Positions 35,752-44,165 of a DNA stretch of 64,000 bases are shown here, piece after piece. The translations under genes and the position numbers were made by a program. The notes beneath the pieces are model-generated. The model saw only the letters and a list, made by a program, of their open reading frames with translations, ran no database searches and had not been told where the DNA came from. The first letter of the stretch is position 1, and every line of letters starts with the position of its first letter. Where the stretch lies: NCBI GenBank assembly GCA_027062365.1, contig JAMOTK010000055.1, positions 1 to 64,000 of the forward strand, read 5' to 3'. Origin of the DNA: Sulfurovum sp. (GTDB lineage Bacteria > Campylobacterota > Campylobacteria > Campylobacterales > Sulfurovaceae).

Positions 35752-36168
35752 TCAACAATATCCCATCAATAAAATAACCCCCAAATACCGTAGCCCCTTA
35801 GCTATAAATACGATGAGTACAAAGTACCTAAAAGGATACGCAAATACACCTGCTATAAATGTGAGGGGGTCACCTATGATGGGTAGCCATGAGAGTAAAA
35901 GTGTCCATCCTCCGTACTTGGAAAATATTGTTTTGGCTTTGGTCATTTTGGCATGAGATAGATGCCCTTTGTTTTGTAGATAGGTTTCGCCTTTGTGTCC
36001 TATGATATAGTTTAGTATCGCTCCTAAGGTGTTGCCCACTGTAGCCACACTCCAAAGAAGTAGGAGAGAATATCCCTCAGATATATCATAAATGAGTAAG
36101 GCTTCACTGCCTAAGGGTAGCAATGTAGCAGAGAGGAATGCGATGATAAAGAGGCTAAGATAGACCAT
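35752..36168 (-). CDS. DedA/YqaA-like membrane protein
   Basis: From the ATG that overlaps the stop of the upstream gene (TAATG), 138 residues with four hydrophobic segments. The motifs PLGSEALLIY, VGNTLGAILNYIIGHKG and SWLPIIGDPLTFIAGVF with its central Gly/Pro correspond to the YqaA branch of the DedA/SNARE-associated superfamily, thought to move lipid carriers across the inner membrane. A longer frame starts at 36225 but has no signal. Coupling to an LpxH-like gene fits an envelope-lipid role. Confidence 0.82.
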   Translation of the reverse strand: MVYLSLFIIAFLSATLLPLGSEALLIYDISEGYSLLLLWSVATVGNTLGAILNYIIGHKGETYLQNKGHLSHAKMTKAKTIFSKYGGWTLLLSWLPIIGDPLTFIAGVFAYPFRYFVLIVFIAKGLRYLGVILLMGYC

Positions 36169-36851
36169 TATAGTGTTTTGAATATCACTTGATTGTTTTT
36201 GATGATGGCTACCATATTTTGACAAGCTTGTGAGGGTAGAGAGATATATTTTCCTACTTTTTTAGACTGATGAAAATGTCCTTCTATGACCATATCTACT
36301 TCTGTATAGTGTGCTAATATCTGTGCTACTCTTGTTTCAAATTGATGAAATTTATGACAAATATTTTTTTGAGATAGTTTTTGTATACGATAATCAATAA
36401 TGGGTTTTTGCAAAGGTTTTAAGAGGCTAAGACTTAGTCGATGGCGTAAGAGTGTACAGTAGAGGTTATAAGCAAATCCTGTGGCGTATTTATCCCCATG
36501 AGAGAGTGCTACGGTTTGCGTACCCAAACGACAGACTAGAGGTTGGGCGTTTCTGCTATAGACGTGTATATCAGGGAAAACCCTCTCTAAGCAAAAGTCA
36601 TGATTGCCTTCGAGGTAGTGTATTTCTATCGTTTTGGAGAGTATTTGTAGTAAAGATATGGCTTCTTTGGCAAAGGTTTGGATATAGTCATTGTAGCCAA
36701 ATAACAAATCAAAGTTATCTCCCATCAAAAATATTTGAGGCACATTTAACTCTTTTGCTTCTATCTTTTGAAGCAATATGAGCAAGGCATCGCCATGATG
36801 GGGATAGTGAGAATCTGCGATAAAAATGGCATTTTCTTCTATCTTTAGCAT
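36168..36851 (-). CDS. LpxH/LpxJ-like metallophosphoesterase
   Basis: 227 residues of calcineurin-like fold with all metal-binding motifs in order: ADSHYPHH, FLMGDNFDLLFG, LEGNHDF, ALSHGDKY and IEGHFHQ. This is the UDP-2,3-diacylglucosamine pyrophosphohydrolase type that yields lipid X in lipid A synthesis. Campylobacterota have been reported to use a divergent enzyme, LpxJ, instead of LpxH; I cannot decide between them by eye. It is coupled to the DedA-like gene and lies 15 nt after argC on the same strand. Confidence 0.82.
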   Translation of the reverse strand: MLKIEENAIFIADSHYPHHGDALLILLQKIEAKELNVPQIFLMGDNFDLLFGYNDYIQTFAKEAISLLQILSKTIEIHYLEGNHDFCLERVFPDIHVYSRNAQPLVCRLGTQTVALSHGDKYATGFAYNLYCTLLRHRLSLSLLKPLQKPIIDYRIQKLSQKNICHKFHQFETRVAQILAHYTEVDMVIEGHFHQSKKVGKYISLPSQACQNMVAIIKNNQVIFKTL

Positions 36852-36866
36852 CTTAAATCCTTTAGA

Positions 36867-37874
36867 TTATGGCATATAAGGTACAACAGGTAAGCCCATA
36901 TTTTCATCATATCCACACATCAAATTGGCTGCTGCCAAGGCTTGTGAACTAGCCCCTCTTAGTAGATTATCAATCGCAGAGCTTACAAAGAGTGCATTGC
37001 CATTTGTGGTGGCAAATATGTCACAAAAGTGTGTTCCTGCTGTACTTTTTATATCTACAGGTGTCTCACGGATACGGATAAAAGGGTCATTTTCATACTG
37101 CTTTTTGAGTATCTCTATGGGGTCTATATCTTCTTTGAGTACGGCATAGATAGAGACCAATTCTCCACGTGTCGCAGGAATAAGATGGGGTACAAAATTG
37201 ACATTCATTTTGACACCGTGTATCTTTTCTATCTTTTGGGCTATCTCTGGAGAATGACGGTGTTTAAGGGGATTGTACGCAAAAATATTTTCATTGATAT
37301 TTACAAAGCTACTTATCTCAGAGAGTTTTTTTCCTGCACCACTTACCCCTGATTTGGCATCGATGAACAAAGGTGCTGATGTATCAATATAGGGAATAAA
37401 AGGCAAAATACCCAAAAGCGTGGCTGTAGGATAACAGCCTGGCCCTGCTGCTAATTGGGTGGTTTTTAACTCTTCACGGTAATATTCTATGAGTGCATAG
37501 ACAGCACTGTCTAAATGTTCTGTATCTTCATGCGTACAATAATGCTCTTCATACGTGTCCAAATCGAGCCGATAATCGGCTGAGAGGTCTACGACTTTAA
37601 CACCCTTTTCTAAAAGCACTTTGGCAAAACCCATCGAAGCCTTATGAGGTAATGCTAAAAACACAAGTTCACAACGTGCTGCTACATCATGGGCATCTGC
37701 TTTTTCTACGCAGAGACTTATGACATCTTGAAGCGATGGATGAAGTGCTTCTATCATCGTATCGCCTTTGGTAGTGGCTAGATATTTGAGAGTAAATCCA
37801 TGATGACCCAGCAACATTTTTACCAATTCTAGCCCTGTATATCCACTCGCCCCTACTATCCCTATATTTATCAT
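36867..37874 (-). CDS. argC: N-acetyl-gamma-glutamyl-phosphate reductase
   Basis: 335 residues. Third enzyme of arginine biosynthesis, NADPH-dependent. N-terminal GIVGASGYTGLELVKMLLGH nucleotide-binding loop, the catalytic Cys in AAGPGCYPTATLLG, and the substrate loop KSGVSGAGKKLSE, plus HRHSPEI with the catalytic His. Length and motifs are canonical. It ends 15 nt before the LpxH-like gene and starts 10 nt after greA, so greA-argC-lpxH-dedA are probably one leftward transcript. Confidence 0.96.
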   Translation of the reverse strand: MINIGIVGASGYTGLELVKMLLGHHGFTLKYLATTKGDTMIEALHPSLQDVISLCVEKADAHDVAARCELVFLALPHKASMGFAKVLLEKGVKVVDLSADYRLDLDTYEEHYCTHEDTEHLDSAVYALIEYYREELKTTQLAAGPGCYPTATLLGILPFIPYIDTSAPLFIDAKSGVSGAGKKLSEISSFVNINENIFAYNPLKHRHSPEIAQKIEKIHGVKMNVNFVPHLIPATRGELVSIYAVLKEDIDPIEILKKQYENDPFIRIRETPVDIKSTAGTHFCDIFATTNGNALFVSSAIDNLLRGASSQALAAANLMCGYDENMGLPVVPYMP

Positions 37875-37884
37875 TTTTTCTCCT

Positions 37885-38370
37885 CTAAAGAACTATCTCT
37901 ACATAAGATACTTCTTCAATATCATACATTTTTTTGCCTGATGGGAGAATCAAAGAGACCTCATCGCCCTCTTCTTTACCCAATATCATTTTTGCCATAG
38001 GAGATTGGATAGAGATAAGCCCTTTGCTAGGATTGGACTCTTGCCCACCTACGATGGTATATATCAATTCTTCTCCTGTATCTTGCTCACACAATTCTAC
38101 AGTAGACCCAAAGCTTATGCGTTTGTGTGCTAAAGTAGCAGGGTCTATCACTTGTGCGCGTCCTACGATATCGGTTAGTTCCGAGATACGTGCTTCCATC
38201 AGTCCTTGTTCATCTTTGGCGGCGTGGTACTCAGCATTTTCTTTTAGGTCACCTTGCGCTCTAGCTTCATCTATCACAGCAGCTATTACACCTCTTTCTA
38301 CAGACTTTAGATTTTCTAATTCTTCACTCAATTTAGTGTATGTTACTCTTAACATCGGTGCTTTTTGCAT
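37885..38370 (-). CDS. greA: Transcription elongation factor GreA
   Basis: 161 residues: the N-terminal coiled coil with the tip acidic pair (DEARAQGDLKENAEYHAAKDEQ), then the FKBP-like C-terminal domain (GSTVELCEQDTGEELIYTIVGG, PSKGLISIQSPMAKMILGKEEGD). It rescues backtracked RNA polymerase by stimulating transcript cleavage. AAGGAT precedes ATG. Divergent from surE across an 88-nt intergenic region. Confidence 0.96.
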   Translation of the reverse strand: MQKAPMLRVTYTKLSEELENLKSVERGVIAAVIDEARAQGDLKENAEYHAAKDEQGLMEARISELTDIVGRAQVIDPATLAHKRISFGSTVELCEQDTGEELIYTIVGGQESNPSKGLISIQSPMAKMILGKEEGDEVSLILPSGKKMYDIEEVSYVEIVL

Positions 38371-38458
38371 AATTTATCCTTGATACTTTGGTATAATTTG
38401 TAAGTATTATATCAAAAAGGTTATAATAGTGTTAAAATAATTTATAAAGTATTTCAAG

Positions 38459-39247
38459 ATGAGCAGTCAAAAACATATATTAGTCACAAATGATGATGGT
38501 TTTGAGTCCCAAGGACTCTTAGCTTTAGTAGAAGCCCTCAAACCTCTAGCCAAAGTGACCGTGGTAGCACCAACTACCGAAAAGTCTGCTTGTGGGCATT
38601 CGCTTACCCTCACGAGACCTTTGCACTTTGTAGAAGTCAAAAAAGACTTTTATAAACTTGATGATGGCACACCTACGGATTGTGTGTTTCTCTCTTTAAA
38701 TAAACTTTTTTCAGAAGAAAATAAACCTGACCTTGTCATCTCTGGTATCAATGTAGGGGCAAACATGGGCGAAGATATTACCTATTCTGGTACGGCTTCG
38801 GCTGCCATGGAGGCTGTGCTTCAAGGTATCCCTGCTGTGGCTATCTCACAAGTCTATCACAACGCAGGAGAAAGCATAAAAGCCTATGGCTATGACTTAG
38901 CCAAAAAAAGTATTGCTACATTGGTAGCCAAGATATTTGCAGGAGAGTTCCCCCTACCTGAGCGTAAATTTCTTAATATCAATATCCCTCCTATCCCTAG
39001 TGAAATGTGCCAAGGCTTCAAAGTAACACGTGCTGGTCATAAAAAATATGGTTTTCATGCCGAAGTACACCATAACCCTCGTGGCAAAGAATATTATTGG
39101 ATAGGGCTACCTAGATTAGAATGGATAGAAACCCATGGGCATCTTACTGATTTTGATGCAATTAGTGATAATTATGTCTCTATCACACCTATTCATTTGG
39201 ATATGACATCCCATGATGACATCAAAGCACTACAAGCGTGGATATAG
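38459..39247 (+). CDS. surE: 5'/3'-nucleotidase SurE
   Basis: 262 residues. The metal-binding TNDDGFESQGL, the GINVGANMGEDITYSGTASAAMEA block and the ASIP-like SACGHSLTLTRPL segment identify the SurE phosphatase, which removes phosphate from nucleoside monophosphates and helps stationary-phase survival. The following tcdA gene starts two nt after its stop. Confidence 0.95.
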   Translation: MSSQKHILVTNDDGFESQGLLALVEALKPLAKVTVVAPTTEKSACGHSLTLTRPLHFVEVKKDFYKLDDGTPTDCVFLSLNKLFSEENKPDLVISGINVGANMGEDITYSGTASAAMEAVLQGIPAVAISQVYHNAGESIKAYGYDLAKKSIATLVAKIFAGEFPLPERKFLNINIPPIPSEMCQGFKVTRAGHKKYGFHAEVHHNPRGKEYYWIGLPRLEWIETHGHLTDFDAISDNYVSITPIHLDMTSHDDIKALQAWI

Positions 39248-39248
39248 T

Positions 39249-39884
39249 ATGAGATTTGAACGCTGTCGTATGCTCTTTGGGGAAGAAGATTTTGCCAAGT
39301 TACAAAATGCCAAAATACTAATATTGGGCATTGGAGGGGTGGGGTCTTATGCCTTAGATTGCCTGTATCGTTCGGGCGTATCAGATATTACGATATTGGA
39401 TTATGATACCTATGATGAGAGCAATCAAAACAGACAAATAGGCTCACATGCCATAGGAGAAAGTAAAGTCAAGACCTTAGCCTCTTTGTATCCCTCTATC
39501 AAGACCATAGAGACACGTATGGATATGGCATGGGTGGGTAGTTTTGACTTTTCTCCTTATGATATTATCATAGATGCAGCCGATACAACCAAAGTCAAAA
39601 TAGAAGTAGCTAAAAAATGTTATACTAAACTTATCATGGCATTGGGTTCTGCCAAACGTTATGATGCCAAACAGATAGAAGTAGCATCTATCTGGAAAAC
39701 ACATGGCGATGCCCTAGCACGAAAGATACGAACCGAACTCAAACGTGCAAGGTTTAATAGAAACTTCACAGTAGTCTTCTCGCCTGAAGAAGACAAATGT
39801 AAAGGCAAAGGCTCATGTGTAGCCGTCACAGGAGCTGTAGGACTTACGGTCTGTTCTGAGGCGATAAAGAAAATATTAAAATAA
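39249..39884 (+). CDS. tcdA: tRNA threonylcarbamoyladenosine dehydratase (ThiF/E1-like)
   Basis: About 211 residues from the ATG just after the surE stop. An E1-like fold: ILGIGGVGSYALDCLYRSGV ATP loop, SNQNRQIGSHAIGESKV adenylation region and IIDAADTTKVKIEVAKKC. TcdA makes cyclic t6A at position 37 of ANN-decoding tRNAs. It is shorter than E. coli TcdA at the C-terminus, as in relatives. The earlier in-frame ATG at 39213 overlaps surE and lacks a ribosome binding site. Confidence 0.88.
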   Translation: MRFERCRMLFGEEDFAKLQNAKILILGIGGVGSYALDCLYRSGVSDITILDYDTYDESNQNRQIGSHAIGESKVKTLASLYPSIKTIETRMDMAWVGSFDFSPYDIIIDAADTTKVKIEVAKKCYTKLIMALGSAKRYDAKQIEVASIWKTHGDALARKIRTELKRARFNRNFTVVFSPEEDKCKGKGSCVAVTGAVGLTVCSEAIKKILK

Positions 39885-39895
39885 GGAGAAACATC

Positions 39896-40516
39896 ATGAC
39901 TGATGGATTTACGGTAGAAAAGAGTATCAACTGTCCTCAATGTGGCGATACCCTTCCTTTGTACTTCAAGCATGTCAAACTTGTACAGTGTCTCTCATGT
40001 AAATCTACCATATTTTTAGAAAATGAAGCCACACGTTTAGCAGGAGACAGCTCTGTCTTAGCCCCTGAAATCTCACTCATACACCTCAATGTTCCTTTTG
40101 GGTATGAACATAAGTCTTACCTTCCTTTAGGCAAAATACGTTACTCTTATGGGCGTGGATTTTGGGAAGAGTGGTGGCTTAAAGACAGTGAGGGCAATGA
40201 ATATTGGCTTAGTATCGATGAAGGAGATTTTGTCTTAGAACAAAAAGTAGACTCTCGCTATTCTAGGGAATTGTTTAATACCCTCAATGTTGGTCAAGTG
40301 ACATTTGACAATTTGATTGTGACAGAGACAGGCATGGCTACCTGTGAAGGCTTTGAAGGTGCTTTACCCAAAACCGTTACAAAAGGCGACACCTATCTCT
40401 ATACGCACCTCTCGGGTAAAGATGCTTCCTTAACCACACTAGAGCTAGGCAAAGATGGGGTAGAAACCTACCTTGGCAAATGGATTAGTCCTTTTGATAT
40501 CAAGAAGGTAGGCTAA
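39896..40516 (+). CDS. DUF4178 protein with N-terminal zinc ribbon
   Basis: 206 residues. A CPQCG...CLSC zinc ribbon (about 11-40) is followed by one DUF4178 domain (about 75-200) with RYSYGRGFWEEWWLKDSEGNEYWLSIDEGDF. A GGAGAAAC site precedes ATG. It opens a four-gene operon with a second DUF4178 gene, a small secreted peptide and a DUF350 gene. DUF4178 is of unknown function; elsewhere it travels with DUF350, PspA-like and polyamine-type genes. Confidence 0.83.
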   Translation: MTDGFTVEKSINCPQCGDTLPLYFKHVKLVQCLSCKSTIFLENEATRLAGDSSVLAPEISLIHLNVPFGYEHKSYLPLGKIRYSYGRGFWEEWWLKDSEGNEYWLSIDEGDFVLEQKVDSRYSRELFNTLNVGQVTFDNLIVTETGMATCEGFEGALPKTVTKGDTYLYTHLSGKDASLTTLELGKDGVETYLGKWISPFDIKKVG

Positions 40517-40517
40517 A

Positions 40518-41711
40518 ATGTCAGAACAAATCGTATCAGACAGCGTATCGGCTATCAAGTGTACAAACTGTGCTGCTCCTCTCAATATCTTGGGTGGAGG
40601 TAGGGTTAGTACCGTCACTTGTGAGTATTGTCACTCGGTATTAGACCTAAACGATAACTACGCAGTCCTCTCTAAGTTTGAAAAAGTCAAACGCCCTCTA
40701 GGGCCATTCAAAATCGGAATGAGAGGCAATATCAAGGGGGTAGAGTGGACTATTATCGGGTGGGTCACCTACAAAACGATAGAATTTTCGGATGAAGAAT
40801 GGAATGAATTTTTCCTCTACTCCCCTACCCATGGGTATGCATGGCTTGTCTATGAAGATGGTAAAATCTCACTCTCTATGAAAGTACGAGATTTTGATTT
40901 GTTCTCATGGAAAGTCAAGAAACCTAAAACACTCTTTTATAAAAAAGGTCACTATATTTTAGATGATGAATCGTATATGTTTTATATTGATTATGTAGAG
41001 GGTGAACTCAATTGGGTAGCCAAATTTGGAGACAAATTTACTTGTTGGGATTATAATGGTGTAGGATACAGAAGTCTAAGTATCGAAAAAAACATCAATG
41101 AACTAGAAGTATTTCATACCACAAAGCTCAATAAAAAAGATATTTATTCTGCTTTTAATTTAGAGTATAGTAGCAAAAGTAAGACAAGAAAAGATGAGAC
41201 CTTTAGCGATGATGATGAAAGCCCCTCCGTATTCAACATCAATAAAATATTTTTCATCATGCCCCTACTCTTACTTATATTGGCTTTTTCATCTTTATTT
41301 TATAGTAAAACAGTCTATGATACTAGCTACCGTACCAATCAAAAAGAGAACTTCAGTATTGATTCTAGTGCTTTTTTGACTTCTATCAAAATATCTGTCT
41401 CTGGTGTAGGTACAGCTAACAATAAATTATCACTCTACAAAGGGGATGAAAAAATATTTTATATTGACAAACAAAAAGTATTTTTTATAAAAAAAGACAT
41501 AGGTAAAAGCTGGGTATCAAATGCCATTGCTGTTACTATTTATCTCAAACTAGATAAAGGAAGATACCACTTCATCGGAGAGAAAAATCCAAATCAAAGT
41601 ATCACAACGGTCAAGATAGAACAACAAGTCATACGGACAAACTATCTTATCTATGCACTGATACTCTTTGTATTCCTACTATCGATACCCTATTTCAAGG
41701 AGAGAGAATGA
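40518..41711 (+). CDS. DUF4178 membrane protein with zinc ribbon
   Basis: 397 residues: zinc ribbon CTNCAAPLN...CEYCHSVLDL (about 14-45), DUF4178 domain (about 60-200, IGMRGNIKGVEWTIIGWVTYKT), an acidic linker, a membrane helix (about 245-262), an extracytoplasmic beta-rich stretch (about 270-370) and a last helix (about 372-390). So the zinc ribbon/DUF4178 part is cytoplasmic and a small domain lies outside the membrane. ATGA overlap with the next gene. Partner of the DUF4178 protein at 39896. Confidence 0.83.
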   Translation: MSEQIVSDSVSAIKCTNCAAPLNILGGGRVSTVTCEYCHSVLDLNDNYAVLSKFEKVKRPLGPFKIGMRGNIKGVEWTIIGWVTYKTIEFSDEEWNEFFLYSPTHGYAWLVYEDGKISLSMKVRDFDLFSWKVKKPKTLFYKKGHYILDDESYMFYIDYVEGELNWVAKFGDKFTCWDYNGVGYRSLSIEKNINELEVFHTTKLNKKDIYSAFNLEYSSKSKTRKDETFSDDDESPSVFNINKIFFIMPLLLLILAFSSLFYSKTVYDTSYRTNQKENFSIDSSAFLTSIKISVSGVGTANNKLSLYKGDEKIFYIDKQKVFFIKKDIGKSWVSNAIAVTIYLKLDKGRYHFIGEKNPNQSITTVKIEQQVIRTNYLIYALILFVFLLSIPYFKERE

Positions 41712-41878
41712 CGAAAATAATATTTATAGCATTTAGCCTACTCTCTATGGGAGCTATCTATGCTACCTATACAGGAGCAGGATTACAAGAAGTAAAATCA
41801 GAAGTAAAAAAACAAAAGAGCCTTCGTTCAAGCCACTGGGGAAGCAGTAGTAGCAGTGGTTGGAGCAGTGGTAAATAA
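41708..41878 (+). CDS. Small exported Ser/Gly/Trp-tail peptide (56 aa)
   Basis: ATG overlaps the previous stop by four bases. The 56 residues have a signal peptide (1-19), a short charged helix (GLQEVKSEVKKQKS) and a tail HWGSSSSSGWSSGK. Tails rich in Ser/Gly/Trp are also seen on envelope proteins of TPM/YgcG type. Between a DUF4178 and a DUF350 gene and coupled to the former, so it is likely real although very short. Function unknown. Confidence 0.65.
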   Translation: MTKIIFIAFSLLSMGAIYATYTGAGLQEVKSEVKKQKSLRSSHWGSSSSSGWSSGK

Positions 41879-41894
41879 AATTTAGGAGAGACAA

Positions 41895-42092
41895 ATGGAA
41901 CAACTTATAGTAACACTCGTTTATACACTTTTAGGCTTAGTCGTCTTTATGATAGCACTTTTTGGGATGGAAATCATGACCAAATTTTCTATCAAAACAA
42001 AGATAGTACAAGAAGGAAACATAGCCTTAGCTATCGTCCTTGCATCAATTATTGCTTCACTTGGTATGATAATTTCATCGGCTATTCACTAA
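41895..42092 (+). CDS. DUF350 (YjfL-type) inner-membrane protein
   Basis: 65 residues, two helices (about 5-25 and 42-62). The VQEGNIALAIVLASIIASLGMIIS segment is the half-unit signature of DUF350, which usually has two such units; this is a single-unit form. AGGAGA precedes ATG. Last gene of the DUF4178 cluster, convergent with pbpC. Confidence 0.8.
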   Translation: MEQLIVTLVYTLLGLVVFMIALFGMEIMTKFSIKTKIVQEGNIALAIVLASIIASLGMIISSAIH

Positions 42093-42112
42093 TTTAATGC
42101 TAAAAAAAGACC

Positions 42113-44164
42113 TCACTCACACTCAGGTTTATTGACCCATATATCTCGACTGATGATATTTCCTTTTGCATCTATGATACGTATGTTGTGTGCACCATAT
42201 TTGAAAAATAGTTGGGCTTGGGCAGTTTCATAGGATTTGGGTTGGGCATCTATGTACCAGTAGTAGGGTTTTTCTCCATCTTTTATGCGTACCTCTACCA
42301 TCGCATCACTACAATCAGCACTCATAAAACGTGCATTTTTTTGAGGATAGACAAAGGTAAGTTTGGCTTCTTGTTTTTGTGCTTTTTTATCAAAATACTC
42401 TAAGCTTTTTGGGGCTGTATTGCCTAGATAATAAGGAGACCATTGCCAATGGGTTTGGGGGTAAAGAGCCTCTATCATAGACAATACTTCAAATGCCAAA
42501 GGGGCTGCTGTGTTGCGTCCTGTACGTTTGAGCTGTGGGCTGTTGTCTGGTTTACCTACCCATACGCTCACGCTGTACTCTTTGGTATATGCCACTGTCC
42601 ATGCATCTCTATAGCCATAGCTCGTACCTGTCTTGTAGGCGATGTGATGTTGTGCATTTCTAAAGCCACTAGGGGCTTGGCTCTTTCGTAAGATAGCCGT
42701 GGTCATTTTACTTGAAGCTGGGTCAAAGAGTCTTTTTTGGCTTGTCTGATTTTCTTCACTACTTAGATAATGTAACTCTCTACTTTTTCCATCATGTGCT
42801 AGTGCCACATAAAGCTGTGTCAATTGCCACATAGAAAGTCCCAATCCTCCTAAAGCGATAGGTAAAGTCGCTCTTGTTTTGGGGATATGTACCTCTCCAA
42901 TGACATGGCGTATCTTTTGGACAAAATCATTGACACCTACTTTATATAAAACTTTTACAGCAGGGATATTGAGTGATTTTTGTAGGGCATCTTCTAGTGT
43001 AACCTCCCCCGTATACGTAGAAGAAAAATTATGAGGCATATACTCAGCAAAGCGAATTTCTTCATCGAGTATAATGGTATTTGGATGGACAATATGCTTT
43101 TCAAAACCATGGGCATAGATAAAAGGTTTGAGTGTAGACCCAGGAGAACGAATCGCTTGTATCATATCCACATAGCCAGAGACTTTGGGGCTAAACATAT
43201 TGTGTGAGCCTAGATATGCTTGTATAGAAGCATCACTATTTCGCACGACCAATATAGCTAGAGTACTCCCTCTCGCTAAAGTACGCTCTTTGCTCAATGC
43301 CCAGTACTCTATCTGTTTTTGTAGCTTCTCATTGAGTGTGGTGCTTGTACTTTGGGTCTGTGTATGCCGTGCTTTGGGTACTATCTTTTGAGCCAAATGC
43401 CCTGCATATCGAGGCATAGGGTATAGTCTTTTAGGCAAGGCTTTTTTGAGTGCTTCTTCATAGCTATATTTGGAGAGTAAGGCTTTTTTAAAAGCATAGT
43501 GCAATATCTTATCTCGTGCTTTTTGGCTTCTTTTGGGATGTTTTTCTGGTCTAAAACGTTCTGGAGACTGTGGGAGGGCTACCAATAATGCCATTTGACT
43601 CGCCAAAAGTGCATACGGTTTTTTGTTGAAATAACGCATACTCGCAGCAACCACCCCTTCGATATTGCCCCCATACGGTGCTAAGGTAAGATAGGCTTGG
43701 AGTATTTCATCTTTGCTATAGTGCATTTCTAATTGTATGGCTCGTAGTATCTCTATGAGCTTTGCCAAAATGGTGCGTGGTCTAGGGTGTAGTAGTTTGG
43801 CTAGTTGCATGGTAATGGTCGAGCCTCCTGAGACTATCCTACCATGGCGTATCCATTGTCCTATGGCTCTTAGCATTGCTAAAGGGTCTATACCATAATG
43901 GCTATAAAATCGCTGGTCTTCATACGCTAGAAGGAGTGAAATAAACTGAGGGTCTATCTCTTTGAGTTTTACAGGCAAACGCCACTTTTGTTCTGTATTG
44001 GTAGAGAGGTATGCCCATGAACCATTAGAAAAGGTAATGACCTGTGACGTGTCTTTGAGCATAGCGTCTTCGATAGGACAAATCCTATCAAAGAAGATAA
44101 ACACGCTGACTATGCTACCCACCCCTAAGAGTAAAAGAGAGAGCCATAGCCTTAGTTTTTTCAA
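42113..44164 (-). CDS. pbpC: Penicillin-binding protein 1C
   Basis: 683 residues: N-terminal anchor (5-25), GT51 transglycosylase domain (about 55-225, EDQRFYSHYGID and GGSTITMQLAKLL), transpeptidase domain with the SxxK Ser in SPGSTLKPFIY and KTGTSYGYRD, and a C-terminal BiPBP_C domain (about 600-683). The start is TTG at 44164, one base after the stop of the A2M gene, without a clear ribosome binding site, implying translational coupling. The pbpC-A2M pair is the same as in E. coli (pbpC-yfhM). Confidence 0.94.
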   Translation of the reverse strand: MKKLRLWLSLLLLGVGSIVSVFIFFDRICPIEDAMLKDTSQVITFSNGSWAYLSTNTEQKWRLPVKLKEIDPQFISLLLAYEDQRFYSHYGIDPLAMLRAIGQWIRHGRIVSGGSTITMQLAKLLHPRPRTILAKLIEILRAIQLEMHYSKDEILQAYLTLAPYGGNIEGVVAASMRYFNKKPYALLASQMALLVALPQSPERFRPEKHPKRSQKARDKILHYAFKKALLSKYSYEEALKKALPKRLYPMPRYAGHLAQKIVPKARHTQTQSTSTTLNEKLQKQIEYWALSKERTLARGSTLAILVVRNSDASIQAYLGSHNMFSPKVSGYVDMIQAIRSPGSTLKPFIYAHGFEKHIVHPNTIILDEEIRFAEYMPHNFSSTYTGEVTLEDALQKSLNIPAVKVLYKVGVNDFVQKIRHVIGEVHIPKTRATLPIALGGLGLSMWQLTQLYVALAHDGKSRELHYLSSEENQTSQKRLFDPASSKMTTAILRKSQAPSGFRNAQHHIAYKTGTSYGYRDAWTVAYTKEYSVSVWVGKPDNSPQLKRTGRNTAAPLAFEVLSMIEALYPQTHWQWSPYYLGNTAPKSLEYFDKKAQKQEAKLTFVYPQKNARFMSADCSDAMVEVRIKDGEKPYYWYIDAQPKSYETAQAQLFFKYGAHNIRIIDAKGNIISRDIWVNKPECE

Positions 44165-44165
44165 T

